64,000 nucleotides of DNA from Kordiimonas marina (GTDB taxonomy: Bacteria > Pseudomonadota > Alphaproteobacteria > Sphingomonadales > Kordiimonadaceae). The notes under the pieces are model-generated. The model saw nothing but the letters and a program-made list of their open reading frames with translations, ran no database searches and was not told where the DNA came from. Below are positions 1 to 9,455 of this stretch, piece after piece. The stretch is taken from positions 426,863 to 490,862 of the forward strand of contig NZ_JAINDF010000001.1 of the NCBI RefSeq assembly GCF_023006325.1, read 5' to 3'. Position numbers and translations under genes: made by a program. Position 1 is the stretch's first letter. Each line of letters opens with the position of its first letter.

Positions 1-1630
1 TGATCTTCACATGGTGGCCCATCCCAACCAGGATACGGCGGGTATCCACGCTCAGGCCCGGCTCCATGTAAATCCGGTCCGGGTACCACTGATGGTGAAC
101 CCGCGGCACGGAAACGGCGGCAGCAGGGTTATAGCCAAAGTCGATGGTGTTGAGGACGACCTGCAGCACCGTCGTGATGATGGTCGACCCGCCCGGGCTG
201 CCGGTGGCGATATAGGGCTCGCCATTCGGCTTGAAGATGAAGGTCGGCGTCATCGAGCTCAGCGGGCGCTTGCCAGCTTCGACCGAGTTGGCCTGACCGC
301 CCAGAAGACCGAAGCCGTTCGGCACGCCCGGCTTGGCCGAGAAGTCGTCCATCTCGTTATTCAGGAGGAAGCCCGCACCCATCACAGCATGGCCGTTGCC
401 GTAGCTGTAGTTGAGCGTATAGGTGTTCGAAACCATGTTGCCATACTTGTCCATGACCGACGTCTGGGTGGTTTCATGGCTTTCATACGGCAGCTTCTTC
501 GCCGGACCGATTTTCGACGACGGCGTCGCCTTGTTGGGGTCGATCAGATTATAGATGCTCTTCGCGTATTTCTTGCTGGTGAGTTCCTTCACCGGCACGT
601 CATAGAAAGCCGGGTCGCCGAGGAATTTGGAGCGGTCAGCATAGGCATATTTCATCGTCTCGACCAGACGGTGGATATAGGCCGCGCTATTCAGGCCGTA
701 GGACTTCATCGGCCAGTTTTCGAGCACGTTAAGCATCTCGATCAGGTTCACCCCGCCGGAGGACGGCGGCGGCATGGTCGCGATCTTGTAGCCACGGTAG
801 GTGCCGATGATCGGCTTGCGCGTGAAGGTCTTGTAGGTGTTCAGGTCCTCATGGGTGATGAGGCCGCCACCTTCTTCCATGGTCTTGACAAGCGCGTCTG
901 CCACCCAGCCCTTATAGAAACCGTCAGCACCCTTCTCGGCGATGGTCTTCAGGGTCTTGGCAAGGACAGGCTGGCGGAAAATCTCACCCGGCGCATAAAC
1001 CGACCCATCGGCCTTGTAGAAATATTTCTTCGCGGCCGGGTCCGCCTGCAGGCGGTCCTTATATTCCTTCAGCGTCTCATTGAGGCTCCAGGTCATCGGG
1101 AAGCCTTGCTCCGCCAGACGGATCGCCGGGGCCATGACCTGCTTCAGCGGCAGGGTGCCGTATTTGGACAGCGCTTCCGTAAGGCCCATAACCGTGCCCG
1201 GCACGCCCGAGCCCTTCAGGGTGAAACGGACGCGGTTGTTGTCCACGCTGCCATCCTTATTGAGGTACATGTCGCGGAAGGCCGCCTTCGGCGCGATTTC
1301 GCGGTAATCGAGCGCGATGGTCTTATCCTGGTCCTTCAGATAGATCATCATGAAGCCACCGCCGCCGATGTTCCCGGCCTGCGGCAGGGTCACGGCCAGC
1401 GAAAACAGCGTCGCAACCGCGGCGTCCACCGCGTTCCCGCCTTCTTTCAGAATCTCCAGCCCAGCCTCGGACGCATATTTATCCCGGCTGACAACCATGC
1501 CGTTCTTGGCAAGTTTAGGGTGAAACTGGGTTTCATAGGTGTAGATGGGGCTGCCGTCTTTGGCCACCACTGGCGCCATAAAGCACCAGGATGCAGCCAA
1601 GGCCACAGCGAACAAACGCATCAAACGCAT
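1..1630 (-). CDS. ggt: gamma-glutamyltransferase (5' part; C-terminus beyond window)
   Basis: Periplasmic N-terminal-nucleophile hydrolase that cleaves glutathione and other gamma-glutamyl compounds or transfers the glutamyl group. The start ATG at 1630 follows an AAGGGAG ribosome binding site six bases upstream and opens a signal peptide (MRLMRLFAVALAASW). The reading frame stays open to base 1, about 543 residues, so the last part of the small subunit is missing. The autoprocessing site reads HETTQTSVMD; by alignment with the E. coli enzyme the nucleophile is Thr388, the first residue of the small subunit. Further family landmarks are GNIGGGGFM near residue 88, MPPPSSGG in the large subunit, PLSSMTPT and GSPGGSTI in the small one. 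No partner gene is visible, and the next gene points away. The family call is firm; the substrate preference is not visible. Confidence 0.95.
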   Translation of the reverse strand, partial: MRLMRLFAVALAASWCFMAPVVAKDGSPIYTYETQFHPKLAKNGMVVSRDKYASEAGLEILKEGGNAVDAAVATLFSLAVTLPQAGNIGGGGFMMIYLKDQDKTIALDYREIAPKAAFRDMYLNKDGSVDNNRVRFTLKGSGVPGTVMGLTEALSKYGTLPLKQVMAPAIRLAEQGFPMTWSLNETLKEYKDRLQADPAAKKYFYKADGSVYAPGEIFRQPVLAKTLKTIAEKGADGFYKGWVADALVKTMEEGGGLITHEDLNTYKTFTRKPIIGTYRGYKIATMPPPSSGGVNLIEMLNVLENWPMKSYGLNSAAYIHRLVETMKYAYADRSKFLGDPAFYDVPVKELTSKKYAKSIYNLIDPNKATPSSKIGPAKKLPYESHETTQTSVMDKYGNMVSNTYTLNYSYGNGHAVMGAGFLLNNEMDDFSAKPGVPNGFGLLGGQANSVEAGKRPLSSMTPTFIFKPNGEPYIATGSPGGSTIITTVLQVVLNTIDFGYNPAAAVSVPRVHHQWYPDRIYMEPGLSVDTRRILVGMGHHVKI

Positions 1631-1783
1631 GCGAAACTCCCTTTATTTACATACATTCCCAGGGAGCCATCATAGGCACAGAAAGGCCTTCGTCCAGCGC
1701 AAAGCATTGCAGGGGTCATCGGCTGCTTGCGCCCCTGCCCCCAATTTGGCACGCTGTGACATAACCTGACGGGGAGGCAGCAG

Positions 1784-2548
1784 ATGCGTGAACGCCTGCA
1801 AAGGCTTTATTACGGCGATGATAAAAGCGGACGCTGGTTCCGCTATTTCCTGCTGATTTTCGACCTCGTCACCATCTCCTATTTCATTATCTCCTCGCTG
1901 CTCCATGAGGGGCAAACCGGCCGGATACTCGATTATCTGATCGCGCTGGTGCTGGCAGCCGACTATGGCGCCCGCATGGTGCTGGAGAAGAAGCGTCTGC
2001 GCTATGCCTTCCGTTTCTCGTCGCTGACCGACCTCATCGTGATCCTGTCGCTCCTGTCTCCGCTATTGGTGGAAAACCTGGCGTTCCTGCGCGTGGTGCG
2101 CATGCTCCGCCTCATGCGCTCCTACCATATGCTCAAGACGCTGAGGGGCGAGGTGCCCTGGTTCAAACGCAATGAACAGATCATCCAGTCCAGCATCAAC
2201 CTGGTGATTTTCATCTTCGTGATCACCGCCGTTGTCTATGTGCTGGAGGCGCGGCAAAACCCGGCGATCAACAATTACTTCGATGCGCTCTATTTCACGG
2301 TCGCCACTCTCACGACCACCGGCTACGGCGACATCACCATGTCGGATTCCCTTGGCCGTATGGTCACCATCGTCATCATGGTATTCGGGGTCGGCCTGTT
2401 CTTGCGCCTGGTGCAGACCATCTTCCGGCCGATCAAGGTGGAATATAAGTGCCCGAGCTGCGGCCTCAGCCGACATGACCCTGATGCCGTCCACTGCAAA
2501 CACTGCGGTGTGGTTTTGAATATCCCGACAGAAGGTGACTGGGGCTGA
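1784..2548 (+). CDS. voltage-gated-type potassium channel with C-terminal zinc ribbon
   Basis: Six-transmembrane cation channel subunit of 254 residues in the inner membrane. The S4-like helix carries arginines at every third position (R103, R106, R109, R112), as in voltage sensors. The pore loop contains the K+ selectivity filter TTGYGD at residues 178-183, followed by the last helix. After it comes a short cytoplasmic tail with two CxxC pairs (C223, C226, C238, C241; one reads CPSC, the other CKHC) that looks like a rubredoxin-type zinc ribbon in place of the usual RCK or cyclic-nucleotide domain. The start ATG has a GGGGAGG ribosome binding site. It is a single gene, convergent with the YHS gene four bases downstream. 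K+ selectivity is known for this filter; metal binding by the tail is inferred. Confidence 0.9.
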   Translation: MRERLQRLYYGDDKSGRWFRYFLLIFDLVTISYFIISSLLHEGQTGRILDYLIALVLAADYGARMVLEKKRLRYAFRFSSLTDLIVILSLLSPLLVENLAFLRVVRMLRLMRSYHMLKTLRGEVPWFKRNEQIIQSSINLVIFIFVITAVVYVLEARQNPAINNYFDALYFTVATLTTTGYGDITMSDSLGRMVTIVIMVFGVGLFLRLVQTIFRPIKVEYKCPSCGLSRHDPDAVHCKHCGVVLNIPTEGDWG

Positions 2549-2552
2549 CCGA

Positions 2553-3032
2553 TTATTCCTTGGGCTTGTCCACAAGCCCGGGGAAATTGGCGTCCGCGCT
2601 CCTAATAAAACCGGGGATATCCTTCTCCCAGCGGGCTTTGATCTTGGCGCTATAATTCAGGTAGAGCTTGCCACCGATGATGCGCCATTCCTTGGGGTCG
2701 CCGCTCGCGGTATAGCCTTGCGCAACCGCCCAGGCGCAATAACCGCCATACTGCGGGGCGTATTTCTCAGGGTCCGCGAGGAAAGCATCCAGGTGGGCCT
2801 GGCTGGCAAAACGCCACAATGCGCCATGGTAACGTATGGTAAATTTCTTTGAGCCCTTCACCGGCTTGCCGTCGGTGAAATAGGACACAGGGTCATAACC
2901 GCTGACCGCCAGGTCGCTGAAGACCCCCGTGTACACAGGGGCTTCCCCCGCGACCGCGGCAGAGGTTGGCGCGACAGCCACAGCGGCCACAGCCATCATC
3001 AACAGGATAAATGTGGTGGATAACCGTTTCAT
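2553..3032 (-). CDS. YHS domain-containing secreted protein
   Basis: Secreted protein of 159 residues. Residues 1-29 form a signal peptide ending near AAVAGEA. The mature part holds a YHS-type domain with GYDPVSYF, KFTIRYHGALWRFAS, HLDAFLADPEKYAPQYGGYCAWAVAQG, and a tail around WRIIGGKLYLNYS. The YHS module (named for its Tyr-His-Ser residues) is thought to bind metal or copper in related proteins, and many such proteins are found in the periplasm. It is a monocistronic gene with a strong GGGGGAGG ribosome binding site. It is divergent from the subtilase at 3227 across a 194-base gap. In that gap bases 3122-3129 and 3158-3165 form an 8-bp inverted repeat (AAGGGGGC/GCCCCCTT). The true physiological role is unknown. 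Confidence 0.85.
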   Translation of the reverse strand: MKRLSTTFILLMMAVAAVAVAPTSAAVAGEAPVYTGVFSDLAVSGYDPVSYFTDGKPVKGSKKFTIRYHGALWRFASQAHLDAFLADPEKYAPQYGGYCAWAVAQGYTASGDPKEWRIIGGKLYLNYSAKIKARWEKDIPGFIRSADANFPGLVDKPKE

Positions 3033-3226
3033 CTTACACCTCCCCCAAGGATCGTTCCTGTCCCTTCATACACCCATAAAGCTTAGATACGGCATCAAGC
3101 CTTGTTGACTTCCCCGTGTAGAAGGGGGCGATCACGGTCGCCTCAACAATGGTTTATGCCCCCTTGTTTATGCCTTTAAAAAGGATAGGCTGAGAAATCC
3201 GACGCATCCTTTTGGGGAAGGAGCCC

Positions 3227-5623
3227 ATGGCCCACCGGCTGAAGCTTACGACCATCTGTTTTGTTGCAGCGGCAACGCTTTGCCTGAGCGCCTGTTCGGG
3301 CGGCGGCGCCACCAGCCAGCCTACCCCACAAACCCCAAGCGGCGGCTCCTCGGGCCCCGTATCCGCGCCCCCCTCCGTCACCGGAACAGCCGATGATTTC
3401 CGCACCAAGGAATATCAGGCCAACTGGGGGCTGGAAGCCATCGGCGCCGCCGACGCTTACGCCCAGGGCTACAGCGGCAAGGGTGTGACCATCGGCATCG
3501 TCGACTATAATTTCGACTTCTCATCCCCCGAGGTGAATTTCTCAGCGGCGAGCGCAGGCGAAAACCCCGCCTACCGCGCCATCTACGAAGCCCAGATCGG
3601 CCAGGGTGCGACCAGCACGCCCCACGGCCAGGCCGTCGCCGTGATCGCCGCCGGTGTCAAAAACGATGTCGATACCCACGGCGTGGCCTTTGGCGCCACC
3701 GTGCTCGGGATCGACTTTTTCTCAGGCGTCAATGCCTACCAGACCAGCCAGAACGGCGTCCTCTACACCGTTTCCGACCCCTGGACCTATGCGGTCCAGC
3801 ACGGCGCGCGGGTGATCAACAAATCCTTCGGCTATGACGAAGGCGACGTGATCGCCAACCCGCCGCAGGTCAGCCAGCGCTATGTGCTCGACGATTCCAC
3901 CAACGCGGTCGCGGCAGGCGCGCTCCTTGTCGCTTCCGCCGGGAACAACAGCGGCAGCGAACCGTCACTCTCTAACCTCGATGCGCTCGACCAGTTGCAG
4001 GCAAATGGCCTTCTCTCGAGCGGCAACGGTGCCATGCTGATTGTCGGCGCGGTCGACCAGAACAACCAGATCGCCGATTTTTCCGACAAGGCGGGCGACG
4101 GTATTGCCAAGAATTATTATCTGGTCGCCCCCGGCGTACGCGTGGTTGCCCCGTGGGTCACGGACACGGACGGCGCTGGGCTGTATTACCTGAACGGCAC
4201 CAGCTTCTCAGCGCCGCATGTCTCAGGCGCCGCCGCCCTCCTGTTCGAACGCTGGCCGACCCTGACAGCACGCCAAGTGGCCAATATCCTCCTCGATACC
4301 GCGACCGATCTGGGCGTGGCGGGGGTGGACAATGTCTATGGCCATGGCCTTCTGAATGTGGCCGCGGCACTCAAGCCCGTGGGCGCAAGCGCGATCGCGG
4401 TCAGAAGCGGCCAGAAACCCCAGGTGCCGGTGACCCAGACAGGCCTCCGGTTCGGCGCGGCCTTTGGTGATGTTCCGGGGCTGAAGGCCAGCCTCAAGCA
4501 CACCATGATCCTGGATAGCTACCACCGCGATTTCCAGATCGACACCTCCGGCATGGTCTCAACCAGCGATCCGGCGATGAATATCCTCGCCCGGATGGAT
4601 GCGCGGGCGGACTGGCGCGCGTCGGCCCTCACCCTCGGCCCCGGCACCATGAGCTATGTGGTGAACCTGGACAAACGGCTGACCCCAGAGCGCGCCCTGA
4701 TGGGCGAGGCGGGCGAAAACCTCGGCCCCAAGGTCAGCGCCAGTTTCGAATTCACCGGGTCTTACGCCGGGTCAAAATGGGCGATCGGCACGGGGCGGAG
4801 CCTCACTGACGCCCTCGCCCGCACCCCGGTGGATGACCCGGTCGCAGGGCGTTTCTCGCTTACCGGCGCGTCTGACCCCGTTCTGCCCACAGGCCAAGGC
4901 GCTTACCTGTTGACCGGGAAGCGGCTTGGGGAGGACACAGACCTCTGGGTCGGTGCCGCCATCGCATCGGTTTCGGGGGAGAAGAACCACCCTGTCCGGG
5001 CTCTTCAAGGGGACAGCCGCACGCTGTCGGTCGCGGCACGCCTGGTCCATTACCTAGGCATCGGCCAATTTGGCACCGAATTGGGCCTGACCCGCGAAAG
5101 CGACAGCGTGCTCGGCAGCCGCTCGGCGGGCGGGTTCGCGCTGTCAGGTGGCGCTGATACCGCCTGGCTGACCGTGGACGGCAACGCCTGGCTCGGGGAT
5201 GGGTTCAGCCTCAGCGCCCGACTGACCGGCACCGCCACGCGTGCTGCCAGCGCGGCAAGCAGTCTGTTCGCGGGCACCGGCACCATCTATGGCACCAGCT
5301 TTTCGCTGATCGCTGCAAAGGAAGGCGCGCTGGCCCATAATGACAGCCTGAGCCTTAGCCTCTATCAGCCGCTGAGGGTCGAACGCGCCGTCAGTCATTA
5401 TGTCACCGGTACCGGGCTTAACCCCGACACGGGCGATGTGCTGTTCAGAAGCCGCCGTGTCTCGCTCGCGCCGTCAGGCCGCGAACTGGCGGTCGAAGCT
5501 GCCTATAGCCTGACACTGGACGGCTGGCTGATGGAAGCTAACCTCGGCCACCGCTTTGACGCCGGGCATATCGCCGGGCTGCAGGATACGCTGATGATGC
5601 TGGGCCTGAGCCGCCGCTTCTAG
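3227..5623 (+). CDS. S8 family serine protease, lipoprotein with autotransporter-like C-terminus
   Basis: Subtilisin-like protease of 798 residues. I chose ATG at 3227, after GGGGAAGGAG, over an in-frame TTG 15 bases upstream. The signal peptide ends in lipobox LSAC with Cys23 as the lipid anchor, followed by a Gly/Ser/Pro-rich linker. The catalytic triad is Asp93 (GIVDYN), His133 (TPHGQAVAVIAAG) and Ser326 (NGTSFSAPHVSGAAAL), with Asn240 (AGNNSG) for the oxyanion hole. The 380 residues after the protease domain are rich in alternating beta-strand patterns and the chain ends in SRRF. A terminal Phe is typical of outer-membrane barrels, so this half probably is an autotransporter translocator. 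A lipid-anchored subtilase autotransporter (NalP) is known in Neisseria. The stop overlaps the stop of the opposing CoA-transferase gene by four bases. Barrel assignment is inference. Confidence 0.88.
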   Translation: MAHRLKLTTICFVAAATLCLSACSGGGATSQPTPQTPSGGSSGPVSAPPSVTGTADDFRTKEYQANWGLEAIGAADAYAQGYSGKGVTIGIVDYNFDFSSPEVNFSAASAGENPAYRAIYEAQIGQGATSTPHGQAVAVIAAGVKNDVDTHGVAFGATVLGIDFFSGVNAYQTSQNGVLYTVSDPWTYAVQHGARVINKSFGYDEGDVIANPPQVSQRYVLDDSTNAVAAGALLVASAGNNSGSEPSLSNLDALDQLQANGLLSSGNGAMLIVGAVDQNNQIADFSDKAGDGIAKNYYLVAPGVRVVAPWVTDTDGAGLYYLNGTSFSAPHVSGAAALLFERWPTLTARQVANILLDTATDLGVAGVDNVYGHGLLNVAAALKPVGASAIAVRSGQKPQVPVTQTGLRFGAAFGDVPGLKASLKHTMILDSYHRDFQIDTSGMVSTSDPAMNILARMDARADWRASALTLGPGTMSYVVNLDKRLTPERALMGEAGENLGPKVSASFEFTGSYAGSKWAIGTGRSLTDALARTPVDDPVAGRFSLTGASDPVLPTGQGAYLLTGKRLGEDTDLWVGAAIASVSGEKNHPVRALQGDSRTLSVAARLVHYLGIGQFGTELGLTRESDSVLGSRSAGGFALSGGADTAWLTVDGNAWLGDGFSLSARLTGTATRAASAASSLFAGTGTIYGTSFSLIAAKEGALAHNDSLSLSLYQPLRVERAVSHYVTGTGLNPDTGDVLFRSRRVSLAPSGRELAVEAAYSLTLDGWLMEANLGHRFDAGHIAGLQDTLMMLGLSRRF

Positions 5624-6837
5624 CCCAGAACCTTGCTTGCCCGAATGATCGCCTGTTCCTCGGCGCTGAGTCCGAGCACGTCCGTTAGCACGGTGTCAGT
5701 GTCCGCCCCCAGCGCGGGCGGGGCCTTGTCATAAACCACTGGCGTTTCCGAAAAACGGATCGGGTTGGCGACAGACGGCATCGGCGTACCGTCTTCGGCC
5801 TCAAGCGTCAGCACGGTACCCCGCGCCTGAACCTGCGCATCGTCGAACACACGGCCCATGGTGTTGATCGGTCCACCCGGCACATTCGCTTCCTCAAGCA
5901 GCGTGGTCCACTCATCGGTCGTGCGCCCGGCGATCATGCCGGCGACGATGGGGATCAGTTCCTCCCGGTTGGCAACACGTGCCGGGTTGGTGGCGAAACG
6001 CGGGTCTTCTGCAAGCGCGGGCATGCCAGCGGCCTTGCAGAAGCGCGCGAACTGACCGTCGTTACCGACCGCCAGCACCATATGGCCGTCTGACGTCCTG
6101 AACGCCTGATAGGGCACGATGCTCGGGTGTGCGGTACCCAAGCGTTTGGGTTCCTTGCCGGAAACCAGATAATTCATGCTCTGGTTCGCAAGCACGGCGA
6201 TCTGCGTATCCATCAGCGCCATGTCGATATGCTGGCCTACACCGGTCTTCTCCCGGTGATGGAGCGCACCGAGGATGCCGATGGTGCTATAGAGCCCGGT
6301 GAACAGATCGGTCACCGCCACGCCTACCTTCATCGGCCCACCGCCGGGCACGCCATCCGGCTCCCCCGTGATGCTCATCAGCCCACCAAGCGCCTGGATG
6401 AGCGCGTCATAGCCCGGACGGTCCTTGTAAGGCCCGGTCTGGCCGAAGCCGGTGATCGAACAGTATATGAGGCCGGGGTTCACCGCCTTGAGGCTATCAT
6501 AATCCAGGCCGTATTTCTTCAGGCCACCGACCTTGAAATTCTCAACCAGAATGTCCGACTGCTCGACAAGGCGGCGGATAAGCGCCTGGCCTTCCGGCTT
6601 GGTCATATCCACCGTAACCGAGCGCTTACCCCGGTTCGCGCACATATAATAGGCCGACAGCCGGGTCTCACCCTCCTCAAAGAAGGGCGGGCCCCAGGTG
6701 CGGGTATCGTCGCCTGCGCCCGGGCGCTCGATCTTGATGACGTCGGCACCCAGGTCAGCAAGGCACTGGGTTGCCCACGGCCCCGCAAGGATGCGGCTGA
6801 GGTCGAGAACCCGGATTCCGGAAAGCGGACCGGCCAT
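5620..6837 (-). CDS. CaiB/BaiF family CoA-transferase, probably succinyl-CoA:glutarate type
   Basis: Class III CoA-transferase of 405 residues. The N-terminus MAGPLSGIRVLDLSRILAGP and the segment GADVIKIERPGAGDDTR are family signatures. Asp177 in VGVAVTDLFTG aligns with the catalytic Asp169 of formyl-CoA transferase, which carries the acyl intermediate. The start lies 15 bases after the end of gcdH on the same strand with a GAGGGGG ribosome binding site, so the two form an operon. Together with glutaryl-CoA dehydrogenase and a LysR gene this matches the glutarate branch of lysine breakdown. There the enzyme would activate glutarate with CoA taken from succinyl-CoA. The family is certain; the substrate is inferred from the neighbours only. 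Confidence 0.9.
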   Translation of the reverse strand: MAGPLSGIRVLDLSRILAGPWATQCLADLGADVIKIERPGAGDDTRTWGPPFFEEGETRLSAYYMCANRGKRSVTVDMTKPEGQALIRRLVEQSDILVENFKVGGLKKYGLDYDSLKAVNPGLIYCSITGFGQTGPYKDRPGYDALIQALGGLMSITGEPDGVPGGGPMKVGVAVTDLFTGLYSTIGILGALHHREKTGVGQHIDMALMDTQIAVLANQSMNYLVSGKEPKRLGTAHPSIVPYQAFRTSDGHMVLAVGNDGQFARFCKAAGMPALAEDPRFATNPARVANREELIPIVAGMIAGRTTDEWTTLLEEANVPGGPINTMGRVFDDAQVQARGTVLTLEAEDGTPMPSVANPIRFSETPVVYDKAPPALGADTDTVLTDVLGLSAEEQAIIRASKVLG

Positions 6838-6851
6838 AAAAACCCCCTCGC

Positions 6852-8030
<1,179 letters not shown>

Positions 8031-8072
8031 GGCGGGGCTCCTTCCCATAAAGCGGCCAATAATGATTTTCAT

Positions 8073-8089
8073 GAATGTATAGTGCATTC
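8073..8089. promoter_or_regulatory. candidate LysR-type operator between gcdH and its regulator
   Basis: Inverted repeat GAATG-N7-CATTC in the 120-base gap between divergent gcdH (start 8030) and the LysR gene (start 8151). LysR proteins usually bind dyads of about this span between divergent target and regulator genes. The dyad is visible; binding is inferred. Confidence 0.5.
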
Positions 8090-8150
8090 CGGGCGCACAT
8101 AAAGTAACATTTCAGACTGTTATCATTACAAAAAGTTATGAACTTCCAAT

Positions 8151-9023
8151 ATGAAACGCCGTATCCCGCCTTTGACCGCCCTGGAATGTTTCGACGCCGT
8201 CATGCGCCACGGCCAGGTGACGCGCGCCGCGGATGAGCTGAACCTCACGCAAAGCGCGGTCAGCCGCCAGATCGGCAACCTTGAGGCTTATGTCGGCACG
8301 GCGCTGTTCCGGCGCGAACGCAAGCGGCTGATCGCCACCGAAGCGGCCGTGCAATATGCCGCCGCGCTCACCCTGCTCCTCAGCCAAATGGAAGCGGAAA
8401 CCCTGCGCCTGATGGCGGGTGGCACCGACGATAAGGTGCTGACGCTCGGCCTTCTACCCACCTTCGGCTCCCGCTGGCTGATCCCGCGGCTTGGCGGCTT
8501 CACGCAAGGCAACCCTGACATCCAGCTCAATATCGTCACCGGGCTCGGACCCTTCAATTTCACCGCCGACGGCACCGATGTCGCAGTCCAGTATGGCAGC
8601 GGCACATGGCCGGGCGTGACCGCGCACCGTATCATGGGCGAGGAAGTCGTCGCTGTCATCGCACCCGATCTCTATGCGGACGGCACGCCGCTATCGTCCT
8701 ACGACCGCCTGCATATGACCACGCGCCCGACCGCCTGGGCCACCTGGGCGGACGCCAACGGACTGGAGGGTGCCGTGCCAGTGGGCGGCCCCAAGTTCGA
8801 GAATTTTAACATGATGATTGAGGCCGTGCGCTCAGGCCTCGGGGTCGCGGTGCTGCCGCTTCTCTATATCGCTGATGACCTGAAGACAGGCCGCCTGATC
8901 GCCCCCTTCGGCGCGCCCGCCATCAGCGAACAAGCCTACTATCTCGTCTACCCGGATACGCAAGCCGCCAGCCGCAAGATCGCCCTGTTCCGGGATTGGA
9001 TTCTGGGCACAGCCAACGCCTAA
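8151..9023 (+). CDS. LysR family regulator, probable control of glutaryl-CoA genes
   Basis: Transcription factor of 290 residues. Residues 1-60 form the winged helix-turn-helix (PPLTALECFDAVMRHGQVTRAADELNLTQSAVSRQIGNLE), of the subgroup that includes GcvA and GcdR. The rest is the periplasmic-binding-protein-like effector domain (LTLGLLPTFGSRWLIPRL, GLGVAVLPLLY). It is transcribed divergently from gcdH with the dyad at 8073-8089 between them, the usual arrangement for a LysR gene and its target. The likely ligand is glutarate or glutaryl-CoA, by analogy with GcdR of Pseudomonas and Azoarcus. The start ATG has no strong ribosome binding site (ACTTCCAAT precedes it). Family certain, target likely, ligand inferred. 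Confidence 0.9.
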   Translation: MKRRIPPLTALECFDAVMRHGQVTRAADELNLTQSAVSRQIGNLEAYVGTALFRRERKRLIATEAAVQYAAALTLLLSQMEAETLRLMAGGTDDKVLTLGLLPTFGSRWLIPRLGGFTQGNPDIQLNIVTGLGPFNFTADGTDVAVQYGSGTWPGVTAHRIMGEEVVAVIAPDLYADGTPLSSYDRLHMTTRPTAWATWADANGLEGAVPVGGPKFENFNMMIEAVRSGLGVAVLPLLYIADDLKTGRLIAPFGAPAISEQAYYLVYPDTQAASRKIALFRDWILGTANA

Positions 9024-9100
9024 ATGGTCGACACTCACCCGTTCGCGACTCCTCGTCGGAGAAATGAAATTCCGAAATCACACTGGGAGGAAGAACACCA

Positions 9101-9121
9101 CTTACTCCTGGCAGGAGTAAG
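9101..9121. repeat. perfect 21-bp palindrome (10-bp arms, 1-base centre)
   Basis: Arms CTTACTCCTG and CAGGAGTAAG with a single central G. It lies 78 bases after the LysR stop in a locally AT-rich stretch with no convincing gene. It could be an operator of an unknown regulator or a small RNA hairpin. No run of T follows on either strand, so a factor-independent terminator is unlikely. Confidence 0.6.
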
Positions 9122-9265
9122 AACCAATGAATTCGCAACGCCCATATCAACACCACATATAGTAACAGGCAAAGCATCACCACATAGAGGTAGCGATAAT
9201 TCTTGTTATACTAAGCATTCTACCTTTGACATCCCCCCCTAAAAGGCATTCCTATTGATACCGTT

Positions 9266-9301
9266 CTCTCCGAGCGATTTTTGCGTCTACGCCTCGGAGA
9301 G
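9266..9301 (+). promoter_or_regulatory. hairpin that covers the ribosome binding site of a small gene
   Basis: Perfect 9-base inverted repeat CTCTCCGAG (9266-9274) and CTCGGAGAG (9293-9301), loop of 18 bases. The right arm contains the GGAGAG ribosome binding site of the 42-codon gene that starts at 9306. The structure would hide the site from the ribosome, so a temperature-, ligand- or RNA-controlled switch is possible. Pairing is seen; function is inferred. Confidence 0.55.
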
Positions 9302-9305
9302 AAAA

Positions 9306-9434
9306 ATGAAAGACCCCGTCAAAATTACCTTCGAAGGCCCCGGCTATGTCGTCATTGCCAGGATCATAGCCATTCTGATTATCGGCGGTTTTTCGGTCGA
9401 GCCTCTGCTGCGCTACCTGCAGGCCCTGCTGTGA
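9306..9434 (+). CDS. small single-pass membrane protein, 42 residues
   Basis: Short open frame with ATG at 9306 after a good GGAGAG site four bases upstream. The product begins MKDPVKITFEGPGYVVIAR, then a hydrophobic stretch of about 16 residues (IIAILIIGGF and following), then a short amphipathic end, RYLQALL. This looks like a single-pass inner-membrane peptide. I do not recognise the family. Codon use is GC-rich like the neighbours, while the upstream 280 bases are AT-richer. The inverted repeat at 9266-9301 covers its ribosome binding site. It lies between a LysR gene and an M13 peptidase gene on the other strand and shares an operon with neither. Confidence 0.55.
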   Translation: MKDPVKITFEGPGYVVIARIIAILIIGGFSVEPLLRYLQALL

Positions 9435-9455
9435 TCTCTACCGTCTCTCCGGTGT

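Noticed and set aside
11-1675. Long open frame on the plus strand at the left edge (554 codons)
   Set aside because: It is the antisense shadow of ggt, whose frame on the minus strand has all family motifs. The plus-strand product has no recognisable domain and is rich in Arg, His and Val as such shadows are.
3122-3165. Inverted repeat AAGGGGGC/GCCCCCTT in the gap between the YHS and subtilase genes
   Set aside because: Only 8 bp with a 28-base loop and no T-run; too weak for a separate operator or terminator call.
8923-9183. Minus-strand frame of 86 codons with a hydrophobic start
   Set aside because: Half of it overlaps the LysR gene, no ribosome site is seen, and the hydrophobic part does not continue a known fold.
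9024-9242. Open frame of 72 codons starting just after the LysR stop
   Set aside because: No ribosome binding site, no family, polar and low in hydrophobic residues; the 21-bp palindrome lies inside it.
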